DNA of 64,000 nucleotides, from positions 8,095,356 to 8,159,355 of the forward strand of contig NZ_CP079946.1 in NCBI RefSeq assembly GCF_019968905.1. The letters are read 5' to 3'. The position numbers were made by a program, and so were the translations under genes. The notes beneath the pieces were generated by a model that saw only the letters and a program-made list of their open reading frames with translations, did no database searches and was not told the origin of the DNA. This DNA is from Corallococcus sp. EGB (lineage in GTDB: Bacteria > Myxococcota > Myxococcia > Myxococcales > Myxococcaceae). Below, in pieces: positions 9,182-17,463 of the stretch (its first letter is position 1; the number at the start of each line of letters is the position of its first letter).

Positions 9182-9829
9182 GTGGCGCCGTTGCGCTGGC
9201 TGGTAGCGCACGCGATGCTCGCGGCGTGCGGCGGCTACTCGTATCTCCGGGATGGCAACGGGACGTCCTTCGGAATTGAGGTCCGCGATGGACGCGAGAT
9301 TCCGTGGGTCCGTGGGCCGTGGCCTGTCATCGCAGCTTCCGTCGAAGCGGACGCCATCATCGACCAACTGTGCGTTCCGCTCATGGAGTTGCCCGCCGCT
9401 GCGCCACCGCGAGGCGACGATGGTCAGGAGTACTGCGGGGTCATCTACTCCTATGAGGGCCGCTACCATGCATCCTGGCCTGCTGCGCTGGAGACGCCGC
9501 GCCTCAGCGCGGAGAACAAGGACTTCAAGAACTGCCGCGTGCCCCAAGAAGTAGTGGATGAGCGGGGGCGGACGGCAATCCTCGCGGACTACCACACCCA
9601 CCCGTGGCGCTACTCGCCGCTGTCCATTCAAGACCGCTGGCAATCTCGTCAGCGGTACTCATTCCGTGTGCAGATGGCCGCGACATGCACCGTGCAGATG
9701 TACATTCCGCACATCGGGCAGGAACGTCCCGGAGAGGTCTACGTGCGCCAGGGGCGTCGCTGGGTGCTCATCGGGCGCGTCATGGACAAGGTAAACGGCA
9801 TCATTCTGCCCGAACCGGAGGGCTCCTGA
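9182..9829 (+). CDS. Lipoprotein with JAMM/MPN-type metalloprotease signature
   Basis: About 215 residues. The lipobox is LAAC about 16 residues from the start. The C-terminal half contains HTHPWRYSPLSIQD, which fits the JAMM zinc signature H-x-H-x7-S-x2-D exactly. JAMM proteins hydrolyse isopeptide or peptide bonds, and related DUF4329-type domains occur in toxins. Here the domain would sit outside the cytoplasm. Start: GTG at 9182 gives a good signal peptide, but TTG at 9191 has better spacing from GGGGAGGAG. The stop overlaps the next start (TGATG), so the two lipoproteins are translationally coupled. The upstream catalytic Glu of JAMM enzymes could not be assigned with confidence. Confidence 0.75.
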   Translation: MAPLRWLVAHAMLAACGGYSYLRDGNGTSFGIEVRDGREIPWVRGPWPVIAASVEADAIIDQLCVPLMELPAAAPPRGDDGQEYCGVIYSYEGRYHASWPAALETPRLSAENKDFKNCRVPQEVVDERGRTAILADYHTHPWRYSPLSIQDRWQSRQRYSFRVQMAATCTVQMYIPHIGQERPGEVYVRQGRRWVLIGRVMDKVNGIILPEPEGS

Positions 9830-10254
9830 TGACACGCGCGTCCCTGCTCGTTCTGTCGCTTGCTGCGTTGAGCGGATGCTCCCTTTTTCAGCGCACGGCG
9901 CGCCCACCCCATGCGCCTCCCGAAGAGGCCCAGAGATTCGTCTTCCCATCCCCTCCCTTCCAGGAAGGCCGGACAACACTCCTCAGTGGCGACGTCGCTA
10001 CTGCCGTCCAGCTCGCGATGGATGATTTTCTCCCCCTGGACCGCAAGCCCCCCAAGGACGCAACGCCGGTCGAGTCGTGCCTCTTCCGGCGCGACATCTA
10101 TCAGGTGACGGTGGAGCGGCTACCGGACGGCATCTTCCTGGTGGGCATCTACGCACGCACTGAACTCTGCGACCCGAACGACACCGCCACGGAGGCCGGG
10201 GGGCTCTACGCCGTCGATGCGCGGCGCGGCCTCATTGTCGCTCAACAGCGATAA
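9829..10254 (+). CDS. Small lipoprotein coupled to JAMM lipoprotein
   Basis: 141 residues. The signal peptide ends in the lipobox LSGC (Cys18). The mature domain begins after a Pro-rich linker and contains two cysteines (ESCLFRR and TELCDPND) that may form a disulfide. Its ATG overlaps the stop codon of the JAMM-signature gene. Coupled expression suggests that it partners or inhibits that protein, which is inference. No family is recognised. Confidence 0.8.
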   Translation: MTRASLLVLSLAALSGCSLFQRTARPPHAPPEEAQRFVFPSPPFQEGRTTLLSGDVATAVQLAMDDFLPLDRKPPKDATPVESCLFRRDIYQVTVERLPDGIFLVGIYARTELCDPNDTATEAGGLYAVDARRGLIVAQQR

Positions 10255-10284
10255 GAGGCCGCCGGCCATGACGCCAGCCCCGGC

Positions 10285-11874
10285 TCAGGGGATGTTGATG
10301 CGCGAGGACATGCTCCGGCCGTCGTACGCAGCGGCGCCGCAGCGGGCATGGGCCCAGTCGCCGTTCACCGCGGAGCAGATGCGGAAGGCCTGGATGTTGG
10401 AGAACGGCACGTTGATGCCCGGCGTGTCGCAGCGCCCCTGGTAGGTCCAGGCGAGGCTCTTGTTCACGGACGTGACTCCAATGCACGGCCCAATCCACGC
10501 ACCCGTGTCCCGCCGCTGAACGTCGATGGAGTACTGCGCCGTCGTCTCCTCCTCGCTCCACTCCAGGTCCACGAAGGGCGTGACGCCGCCCGGCAGCTCC
10601 AGCGACACGTCGTCGGAGATGCCGTCATAGGCCTTCTCCACGAAGGGCCCCCAGACGTTGTTGTTCGAGTAGAAGATGCGGAACGCGGCGATCTCCCCCT
10701 TCGTCACCACCCGGTCCCCGGCGCTGCGGCACACGCCGTCGAACACCGTCTTGTTGGACTGCCCCAGAAGCACCACGGACGTGCACGGCCCCACCACCGA
10801 CCCGTCTCGCAGCACCACGTCCAACGAATAGCTGTACCCGGCGAGCCGGCTCCAACGCACGTTCACCTGGTTGAGCGACGTCATCGCCCCGTCCGGCTTG
10901 AACGCGACGCGCTGCTTGTACGTGCTGCGCGAGGTGAGGTTTCCCGCGCTGTCGAAGGCCCCCACGTGGAAGATGTTGAAGTACTCACCCCGCCGCTCGA
11001 CGATGACGTTGTGGCCGTGGGACTGCACCAGCCGGCCCGCCGAGTTCTTCAGCGGCAATGACAGCCGCCGCACCGCCCGCGCCCGCGTCAACTGCGGGAT
11101 GGAGTCCGCCATCACGTAATACATGGCGTACTGGCTGTTGTACCAACCGCCGCTGAAGAGCAGGTAGTAGCGCCCGTCGCGCTTGAAGAGCTCCGGCGCC
11201 TCGTTGATGCCCTCTTCGTAGGCCGGCGTCGCGAACACCGCCGGGCCCGCGTGGTTGTAGACGGTGCCGGGTGCGGCCAGGTTGAACGAGGAGATGTTGT
11301 TGCCGTTCTGGAACCACACATAGAAGAGCCAGCGATCCACTCCGTCGTAGAACGTCGCGGAGTCGATGCGGATGTTCCGGTTGCACCCCTGCGGCAGGCA
11401 CGCCGTACCGGTGGTGGTGCGCGGCCACGTCGTGTTGGCGTTGATGGGCTGCGGCGCGCCGAAGTCGAGGTTCAGGTCCGGCGCCGTGGCCACGAAGGTC
11501 GTCACCTCCTGGCCCGCCGGCGGACACGCCGCGCCGTTGGGCACCCGGTGGCCGGAGAAGTGGAGCTGGTAGACGCTCCCCACTTTGCTCAGGTCCGGTG
11601 CCCACAGGTAGCAGTAGTCGTAGGCCGGGTCCGCCGCGGACGGGTTGTAGTCGCGCTTGAAGCGGAACGCCGTCAGGTCGTTGGACTCATACAGCGGCAG
11701 CACCACCCCGTTGCCCGTGCCAGTGAGGAAGAACAGGTCGTCGTTCTCCTTGTAGACGTCCGGATCCGCCAGCCACTGCATGAGCAGCGTGCGCGAGTTG
11801 TCCTGCGCGTGGGCACTCCCGGCGAACGTCGTGGTGAGCAGGGACAACAGCAGGACGGCTCGGACGGGCTTCAT
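10285..11874 (-). CDS. Secreted glycoside hydrolase family 43-like protein
   Basis: 529 residues with a signal peptide cleaved after AHA (about residue 23). The N-terminal 330 residues match the five-bladed GH43 propeller: ADPDVY with the likely base Asp37, RIDSATF with Asp171 as the pKa modulator, and NEAPELF with Glu225 as the likely acid. The C-terminal 200 residues form a separate domain with paired cysteines (VGPCTSVVLL, IGPCIGVTS), probably for binding. GH43 enzymes cleave arabinan, xylan or galactan side chains. GGAGAGG precedes the ATG. It is divergent from the Fur-box siderophore operon; whether it shares that regulation is not shown. Confidence 0.88.
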   Translation of the reverse strand: MKPVRAVLLLSLLTTTFAGSAHAQDNSRTLLMQWLADPDVYKENDDLFFLTGTGNGVVLPLYESNDLTAFRFKRDYNPSAADPAYDYCYLWAPDLSKVGSVYQLHFSGHRVPNGAACPPAGQEVTTFVATAPDLNLDFGAPQPINANTTWPRTTTGTACLPQGCNRNIRIDSATFYDGVDRWLFYVWFQNGNNISSFNLAAPGTVYNHAGPAVFATPAYEEGINEAPELFKRDGRYYLLFSGGWYNSQYAMYYVMADSIPQLTRARAVRRLSLPLKNSAGRLVQSHGHNVIVERRGEYFNIFHVGAFDSAGNLTSRSTYKQRVAFKPDGAMTSLNQVNVRWSRLAGYSYSLDVVLRDGSVVGPCTSVVLLGQSNKTVFDGVCRSAGDRVVTKGEIAAFRIFYSNNNVWGPFVEKAYDGISDDVSLELPGGVTPFVDLEWSEEETTAQYSIDVQRRDTGAWIGPCIGVTSVNKSLAWTYQGRCDTPGINVPFSNIQAFRICSAVNGDWAHARCGAAAYDGRSMSSRINIP

Positions 11875-11983
11875 GTGGCCTCTCCATGGAAGTCTTGAAA
11901 TCCAAGCTTCCAGGGAAGGGCCGGGCCACGCAAGGCCGATGGGTTTTGACCGTCCGGCGGCGATCCGCTATATCCGCCACTTC

Positions 11984-12002
11984 GATATTGAGAATCAATT
12001 TC
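11984..12002. promoter_or_regulatory. Predicted Fur box
   Basis: GATATTGAGAATCAATTTC matches the classical 19-bp Fur consensus GATAATGATAATCATTATC at 15 of 19 positions. It is an AT-rich island in GC-rich DNA, 34 bases before the start of the siderophore-binding protein gene. It explains iron repression of the downstream transporter operon. Confidence 0.8.
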
Positions 12003-12035
12003 ATTTGATATCACTTTCCCTGGATTGCCTTTCCC

Positions 12036-13049
12036 GTGAGTCCCCCTCCCCGGCGTCTCCCTCCCCTCCTCGCGGCCCTCGTCGGGGTCGCGGTCATTGC
12101 GCTCGCGGTCTTCGGCTGGCGGGCCTCGCGCGCCCCGGCCGAGGCGCCTGTGCCGCGAGGCGCGGCTCCGGCAGCCCCTGCACCGGGAGCGGGCCGGACC
12201 GTCGCCCACGCGCAGGGCAGCACCGTGGTGACCGAGCACCCGGCGCAGGTGGTGGTGTTCGACCTGGCGGCGCTGGACACGCTGGACGCGCTGGGAGTGG
12301 ACGTGCAGGGCGTGGCGGGTGAGTACTTCCCCGGCCAGTTGGCGAAGTACGGGGACGCGAAGAGGTACCCGCGCTTCGGGACGCTCTTCGAGCCCGACTA
12401 CGAAGCGCTCCACGCGGCCCGGCCGGACCTGGTCATCACCGGTGGCCGCTCCAGCGCGCGATACGCGAAGCTCGCCGCCCTGGTGCCCACCATCGACCAG
12501 ACCACGGACGACGCGCACTTCCTGGACACCGTGGTGGGCAACACGCAGCGGCTGGCGACCGTCTTCGGCAAGGAGGAACAGGCGCGCGCCCTGGTGGAGG
12601 CGATGCACCGGTCCATCGCGAGGCTGAAGGGCACCACCGCCCACCGGGGCAAGGGGCTCATCGTGCTGACGTCCGGAGGGCGGATGAGCGCCTATGGCCC
12701 GGGCTCGCGCTTCGGCGTGCTGCACGACGCCTTCGGCATCCCGCCCGCGGCGCCGGGCCTCAAGGCGTCGCTGCACGGAGAGGCCATCGGGTCGGAGTTC
12801 ATCCTGGAGACCAACCCGGACTGGCTGTTCGTCATCGACCGGGACGCGGCCATCGGAGAGGGCGGCGGCGCGCAGCGGCTCCTGGACAACGAGATGGTGC
12901 ACCAGACGGCGGCCTGGAAGCAGGGACAGGTCGTGTACCTGGAGCCGGCGAACACCTACCTCATCGGCGGCGGCATCCAGTCCGTGCGGCGCCTGATGGA
13001 GCAGCTCTCCGATGTCTACGCCAGGCCCCGACAGCCCGTCGCTCCCTGA
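12036..13049 (+). CDS. Ferric-siderophore ABC transporter substrate-binding protein (YclQ/FatB/CeuE type)
   Basis: 337 residues with a GTG start. An N-terminal hydrophobic segment (about 8-26) is followed by the periplasmic-binding fold of the FepB/CeuE class: VVVFDLAALDTLDALGV, FEPDYEALHAARPDLVI, then ETNPDWLFVIDRDAAIG and YLIGGGIQSV, closely following Bacillus YclQ. These proteins hand ferric siderophores to FecCD-type permeases. No lipobox cysteine is visible, so it is probably soluble or membrane-anchored in the periplasm. It overlaps the first permease gene by 38 bases and follows a strong Fur box. The siderophore is not determined. Confidence 0.93.
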   Translation: MSPPPRRLPPLLAALVGVAVIALAVFGWRASRAPAEAPVPRGAAPAAPAPGAGRTVAHAQGSTVVTEHPAQVVVFDLAALDTLDALGVDVQGVAGEYFPGQLAKYGDAKRYPRFGTLFEPDYEALHAARPDLVITGGRSSARYAKLAALVPTIDQTTDDAHFLDTVVGNTQRLATVFGKEEQARALVEAMHRSIARLKGTTAHRGKGLIVLTSGGRMSAYGPGSRFGVLHDAFGIPPAAPGLKASLHGEAIGSEFILETNPDWLFVIDRDAAIGEGGGAQRLLDNEMVHQTAAWKQGQVVYLEPANTYLIGGGIQSVRRLMEQLSDVYARPRQPVAP

Positions 13050-14085
13050 GCCGGGTTTCACACCGCGCGCCCCCGCGGTCTCGCTCCCCCAGCCGGCGCA
13101 GCCGCCCGCGAACGGCGGCGCCCTGCTGCGGCTCGCCGCGGCCGGGCTCGCGGTGCTGGTGCTCGCGGGCACCAGCCTGCTCATTGGCGTGAGCGACGTG
13201 CCGTGGGACGCGCTCCTGGCGCCGGCGGAGCACCCGCGCGCCGTGCAGGTGCTGATCATCAGCCGCGTGCCACGCACGCTGTCCCTGATGCTCGCGGGCA
13301 TGTCCCTGGCCGTCGCAGGCCTCATCATGCAGATGCTCGCGCGCAACCGCTTCGTGGAGCCCTTCACCGCGGGCACGGCGGAGTCCGCGAGCCTGGGGCT
13401 GCTCGCCGTCACGCTGCTCGCGCCCGGCCTTCCCATCCTCGCGAGGACGGCGGTCGCCGCGGGCTTCGCCATGGCGGGCACAGCGCTGTTCTTGCTCATC
13501 CTCCGGCGCATCCCGCTGCGCTCGGCGCTCGTCGTGCCCGTCGTGGGGCTGGTGCTGGGCGCCATCTTCGACGCGGCGACGACGTTCTTCGCCTACCGCT
13601 TCTCCCTCTTGCAGTCGCTGATGGCCTGGACCACGGGGGACTTCTCCAGCGTGCTGCGCGGCCGGTACGAGCTGCTCTGGGGCGCCTTCGTGCTGACGGT
13701 CGTCGCCTACGTCGTCGCGGACCGCTTCACCGTCGCCGGCCTGGGCGAGGCCTTCACCACCAACCTGGGGCTGAGCCACCCGCGCATCGTGGCGCTGGGA
13801 CTGTCCATCGTCGCCATGGTCACCGCGGTGGTGGTGGCCACGGTGGGGATGATTCCGTTCATCGGGCTCGTGGTGCCCAACGTCGTCAGCCTCATCGTGG
13901 GCGACAACGCGCGCCGCTCCATCCCGTGGGTGGCGGTGCTGGGCGCGGGCTTCGTGCTCCTGTGCGACATCGTGGGGCGGGTGGTGCGCCAGCCCTATGA
14001 GATTCCGGTGGGCACCGTGGCGGGCGTGGTGGGCAGCCTCGCCTTCCTCCACCTGCTCCTGCGGAGGAACGGCCGTGTCGGCTAG
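13012..14085 (+). CDS. FecCD-family iron-siderophore permease, first subunit
   Basis: 357 residues with about nine membrane helices after a 40-residue Pro-rich cytoplasmic lead. FecCD hallmarks are present: ISRVPRTLSLMLAGMSLAVAGLIMQ, the coupling-helix region near GLSHPRIVALGLSIVAM, and GMIPFIGLVVPNVV. It forms the inner-membrane channel with the second permease. The start lies inside the binding-protein gene and the stop overlaps the next start. The lead sequence is longer than in most relatives, so a slightly later start is possible. Confidence 0.92.
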   Translation: MSTPGPDSPSLPEPGFTPRAPAVSLPQPAQPPANGGALLRLAAAGLAVLVLAGTSLLIGVSDVPWDALLAPAEHPRAVQVLIISRVPRTLSLMLAGMSLAVAGLIMQMLARNRFVEPFTAGTAESASLGLLAVTLLAPGLPILARTAVAAGFAMAGTALFLLILRRIPLRSALVVPVVGLVLGAIFDAATTFFAYRFSLLQSLMAWTTGDFSSVLRGRYELLWGAFVLTVVAYVVADRFTVAGLGEAFTTNLGLSHPRIVALGLSIVAMVTAVVVATVGMIPFIGLVVPNVVSLIVGDNARRSIPWVAVLGAGFVLLCDIVGRVVRQPYEIPVGTVAGVVGSLAFLHLLLRRNGRVG

Positions 14086-15046
14086 CGCGTTGCAATGGGA
14101 GGCCCCCGGGCGGCGGCTGCTCCTGTTGGGGGGCCTGGCCCTCTTCTGCGTCGTGGTGTTCATGACCGTGGACGCGGGCGGCAGGTGGGACTTCGTGCTG
14201 CCGTTCCGCGCGCGCAAGGTCGCCACCGTGCTGCTGGTGGGCTACGCCATCGCCGTCTCCACGGTGCTGTTCCAGACCGTGGTGGAGAACCGCGTCCTGA
14301 CGCCCGCCATCATGGGCTTCGACACGCTCTACCTGCTGTTGCAGACGAGCCTGCTCTTCTTCCTGGGCTCGCGCACCCTGGCGAGCCTGGACGCGCGGCT
14401 GCTCTTCACGGTGGAGGTCGCCATCATGGCGGTCTTCTCCGCCGCGCTGCACCGCTGGCTGTTCGAGGGCGGCCGGCGCAGCGTCCACCTGCTGCTGCTC
14501 ACGGGCGTGGTGCTGGGCGTGTTGTTCCGCAGCCTGTCCAGCTTCCTGCAGCGCCTCATCGCGCCGGGCGAGTTCGACTTCCTGCAGGACCGCTTCTTCG
14601 CCAGCTTCAACAACCCGGATCCGGACCTGCTCCTCGTCTCCGCGGTGTTGACAGTGGGCGCGTCCGTCCTGGGGTTCCCCCTGCTGCGCGCCTGCGACGT
14701 GCTGAGCCTGGGGCGCGACGTGGCCATCAACCTGGGCGTGGACCACCGGCGTACGGTGTCGCGGCTCCTGGCCGTGGTGGCGGTGCTGGTGTCGGTGTCC
14801 ACGGCGCTGGTGGGGCCGGTGACCTTCTTCGGGCTCCTGGTGGCGAACCTGGCGCATGGGCTGGTGCGCTCGCACCGGCACGTCCACGTGCTTCCGGCCG
14901 CGGTGTTCCTCGCGGTGATTGGCCTCCTGGGCGGTCAGCTCGTGCTGGAGCGCGTCTTCTCCTTCGGCGCCAACCTGCGCGTCATCATCGAGTTCCTCGG
15001 CGGCATCATGTTCATCTCCCTGCTCATGCGAGGCGCGCTGCGATGA
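14075..15046 (+). CDS. FecCD-family iron-siderophore permease, second subunit
   Basis: 323 residues with about nine membrane helices. It carries the family segments TVLFQTVVENRVLTPAIMGFDTLY and GPVTFFGLLVANLAHGLV (shown in part by these residues). The GTG at 14075 was chosen because GGAGG lies 7 bases upstream and the start overlaps the first permease stop by 11 bases. It pairs with the first permease to form the translocation channel. Its final ATGA overlaps the ATPase start, so the whole operon is translationally coupled. Confidence 0.92.
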   Translation: MSASALQWEAPGRRLLLLGGLALFCVVVFMTVDAGGRWDFVLPFRARKVATVLLVGYAIAVSTVLFQTVVENRVLTPAIMGFDTLYLLLQTSLLFFLGSRTLASLDARLLFTVEVAIMAVFSAALHRWLFEGGRRSVHLLLLTGVVLGVLFRSLSSFLQRLIAPGEFDFLQDRFFASFNNPDPDLLLVSAVLTVGASVLGFPLLRACDVLSLGRDVAINLGVDHRRTVSRLLAVVAVLVSVSTALVGPVTFFGLLVANLAHGLVRSHRHVHVLPAAVFLAVIGLLGGQLVLERVFSFGANLRVIIEFLGGIMFISLLMRGALR

Positions 15047-15801
15047 TCGAAGCCCGGAACGTCTCCCGCCGCTACGGAGACACCCTGGTGGTGGACGACG
15101 TCACGCTCCAGCTTCCGGAGACGGGCGTGACGTCCATCATCGGGCCCAACGGCGCTGGCAAATCCACCCTGCTCTCCATGGTGAGCCGCCTGTTGCCGCT
15201 GTCCTCCGGTGCCGTCCTGGTGGACGGCATGGATGTGGCCCGGACGCCCGGCGACGCGCTGGCGCGAAGGCTGGCCATCCTGCGGCAGGACAACGCCGTC
15301 ACCTCCCGGCTCACCGTGCGCGACCTGGTGACGTTCGGCCGCTATCCGCACTCCAAGGGCCGCCCGACGGTGGAGGACCGCGCCTTCGTGGAGGGAGCGC
15401 TCCATCACCTGGGCCTGGAGCCCATCGCCCACCGCTTCCTGGATGAGCTCTCCGGCGGTCAGCGCCAGCGCGCCTTCGTGGCCATGGTGCTGTGCCAGGA
15501 CACGCACTACGTGCTCCTGGATGAACCCCTCAACAGCCTGGACATGAGGCACGCCGTGGCCATGATGAAGGAGCTGCGGCGCGCGGCGGACACGCTGGGC
15601 AAGTGCGTGGTGCTGGTGCTGCACGACCTCAACTACGCCTCCTGCTACTCCGACCACGTCATCGCCATGCGCGGCGGGAAGGTCGCCTTCCAGGGGACGC
15701 CGGAGGCGCTGATGCACCCCGACGTCCTCCGCGACATCTATGACATGGACATCGACATCCACGTCCTCAAGGGGAAGCGCATCGCGGTCCATTACCGGTA
15801 G
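15043..15801 (+). CDS. Iron-siderophore ABC transporter ATP-binding protein
   Basis: 252 residues. Walker A is GPNGAGKS (about 33-40), the signature is LSGGQRQR, Walker B is HYVLLDEPLNSLD, and the switch His is in VLVLHDLNYA. This is the FecE/FepC class that powers ferric-siderophore import; the C-terminal DIDIHVLKGKRI tail is typical of YclP-like proteins. The start overlaps the second permease by four bases. No outer-membrane receptor or biosynthetic gene follows, so the receptor must be encoded elsewhere. Confidence 0.94.
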   Translation: MIEARNVSRRYGDTLVVDDVTLQLPETGVTSIIGPNGAGKSTLLSMVSRLLPLSSGAVLVDGMDVARTPGDALARRLAILRQDNAVTSRLTVRDLVTFGRYPHSKGRPTVEDRAFVEGALHHLGLEPIAHRFLDELSGGQRQRAFVAMVLCQDTHYVLLDEPLNSLDMRHAVAMMKELRRAADTLGKCVVLVLHDLNYASCYSDHVIAMRGGKVAFQGTPEALMHPDVLRDIYDMDIDIHVLKGKRIAVHYR

Positions 15802-15911
15802 TGCCCGGGATGTGACATTCATGTCGCGCTCAGGCTGAGACCTCGGTATCTCGGGACGGCGGCTCCCTCTGGGAAATCCTGGCATCGGGATTGCTCAGGG
15901 GCTCGAGCACC

Positions 15912-16496
15912 ATGTCCCTCTCCCGCGAAGCCGCACCGAGTTCACGTCTGCGTCATTGGGCCTCCCGGCTGCTCCTGCTGGTCGCATGTGCCAGCGTCGT
16001 CGCGACATCGAAGACCCCGACATCCGAGGACGTGAACTCCGACCCGTATTCCGGCAGGCCGGTGACCCTCACGACCAAGGCGCCCAAGACCCGCATCCCG
16101 GTCGTCATGCGGGTCACGGCCTCGCAGTCTCCGGACAAGCCCGTCGAGGCGGTGCTGCAGGTGCGGGTATCGGCCACGTGGACACCCGCGGACCCCAGCG
16201 AGGCGGTGAGCCCCTGGCTCCGCGCCATGCTGGTGACGGGCGATCTGGACTCTGGTCCGCAGGCTGGCGGCGTGCTGGTGGCGGGACAGCCGACCGAAAT
16301 GGATGTCCAGCAGTACCTCGACGGCCACTGCACGCTGGGCACGAGCTGCGACTGGACCACGAACCTGGACCTCGAGTTGCAGCCCAACGCCGCGGCCGGC
16401 GAGGTGACGGTGGAGTGGACGGCGACGGGCCAGGCGCACGTGGTGGACACCACCCAGACGCCCAACGACTTCACCGTGACCGTCTCGGAGCCGTGA
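15912..16496 (+). CDS. Secreted protein of unknown function
   Basis: 194 residues from the ATG at 15912. A hydrophobic segment (about 13-30) ends near VACAS, so it may be a lipoprotein or cleaved by signal peptidase I. The mature part is Thr/Val-rich, with a likely disulfide pair (HCTLGTSC), and reads like an immunoglobulin-type beta-sandwich. The next gene in line encodes a protein of similar size and composition. The two probably form a pair of secreted proteins. No family is recognised. Confidence 0.7.
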   Translation: MSLSREAAPSSRLRHWASRLLLLVACASVVATSKTPTSEDVNSDPYSGRPVTLTTKAPKTRIPVVMRVTASQSPDKPVEAVLQVRVSATWTPADPSEAVSPWLRAMLVTGDLDSGPQAGGVLVAGQPTEMDVQQYLDGHCTLGTSCDWTTNLDLELQPNAAAGEVTVEWTATGQAHVVDTTQTPNDFTVTVSEP

Positions 16497-16519
16497 ACCC
16501 CAACTCCCTGGAGCCCCTC

Positions 16520-17074
16520 ATGCGCACGTCCCTTCCCGTTCTCGCCCGGCGCCTGCTGCTCGGCGGCCTCTTGCTCTTGCCCTCCGCCTGTCTCATCGCA
16601 CCTGCCTCGATGAGCCGAACCGGCCCGGCCGGCGCGTTCTCGCTGACCCCGGCGAACACCCGAACCCGGTTGCGGATGCACATGGTCGTCGCGGCCAGGA
16701 AGGGCACGGGCGCGAAGATTTCCGGCCTCAATGTCGGCTTCTCTGCGGAGCCCCGCTGGCAGCTCTCCGGGACAGACAGCGGGGAGGTCCATCCCTGGTA
16801 CCGCGCCCGGCTCGTGGACGAGCGCGACGAGCAGGTCCTGGATGAAAGCTCCGTCATCTTCGACGTGCCGCGGCCGGTCGGGATGGTGCCCCTGTCGCCG
16901 CACATCAACCTGGACGACGACACCGAGCGCTTCGAAGCCACCTACCGGCTCGAGTTCGAGCGGCAGGGGACACCTTCCGAGGGCACCATCGAGGTCAACT
17001 GGTCGAGTGAAGTCAGCATGTCGACCCTCTCAAGCGACATGCGCGACTTCGAGATCACCTTCACGCGGCTCTGA
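16520..17074 (+). CDS. Lipoprotein of unknown function
   Basis: 184 residues. A clear lipoprotein signal has a run of leucines ending in the lipobox PSAC. The mature domain is beta-rich and ends in DMRDFEITFTRL, much as its upstream neighbour ends in NDFTVTVSEP, which suggests the two are distant homologues made by duplication. It starts 23 bases after the upstream stop and is probably co-transcribed. The function is not known. Confidence 0.78.
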   Translation: MRTSLPVLARRLLLGGLLLLPSACLIAPASMSRTGPAGAFSLTPANTRTRLRMHMVVAARKGTGAKISGLNVGFSAEPRWQLSGTDSGEVHPWYRARLVDERDEQVLDESSVIFDVPRPVGMVPLSPHINLDDDTERFEATYRLEFERQGTPSEGTIEVNWSSEVSMSTLSSDMRDFEITFTRL

Positions 17075-17434
17075 GCCGCGGCCCGCGCACCAAGCGGCGG
17101 GGTCCGGCTCCGCCGGGGCGAGCCGAGGAGCGCGCAGGCTCGCGCAACGCCTTCCCTGCAGGTCGATGGCAGACTCCCCCTGCTGGAGGAACGCATTGGC
17201 CGTCTGGGCGCTGGCGTTGTGCTGGGCCGTGGTGCCCGCCGCCGAAACCGACGCGGCGCTCGCAGCGCTGGCACTGGAGACGGTGATGCCGGCCTGGGGT
17301 GTCTTGGGTTGCTCTTCGTCCACGGAGAGTGAAGGCCTGCCCGCTCCTCTCCCAGAAAGGCCGACGGAGCTGCGTGAGCAGAACCTGGATTGCCATCCTG
17401 GAGCGGGGGACGGGAGAGCGGCTCGGCGCGCCAT
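17030..17434 (-). other. Doubtful Ala/Ser-rich open frame
   Basis: An open frame of 134 codons with an internal Ala/Ser-rich, protein-like stretch (ITVSSASAASAASVSAAG then HNASAQTANAFLQQGESAIDL), flanked by Arg/Pro-rich shadow-type sequence. It overlaps the convergent lipoprotein gene by 44 bases. It may be a decayed small gene. No start signal was seen. Confidence 0.25.
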
Positions 17435-17463
17435 GAGCCGGGACGCCCGGTGACGCGGCCGCG

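Noticed and set aside
14095-15045. N-terminal extension of the ATPase gene back to 14095
   Set aside because: The extension overlaps the second permease in another frame and is Arg/Gly/Pro-rich. The ATPase fold starts normally at the ATG at 15043.
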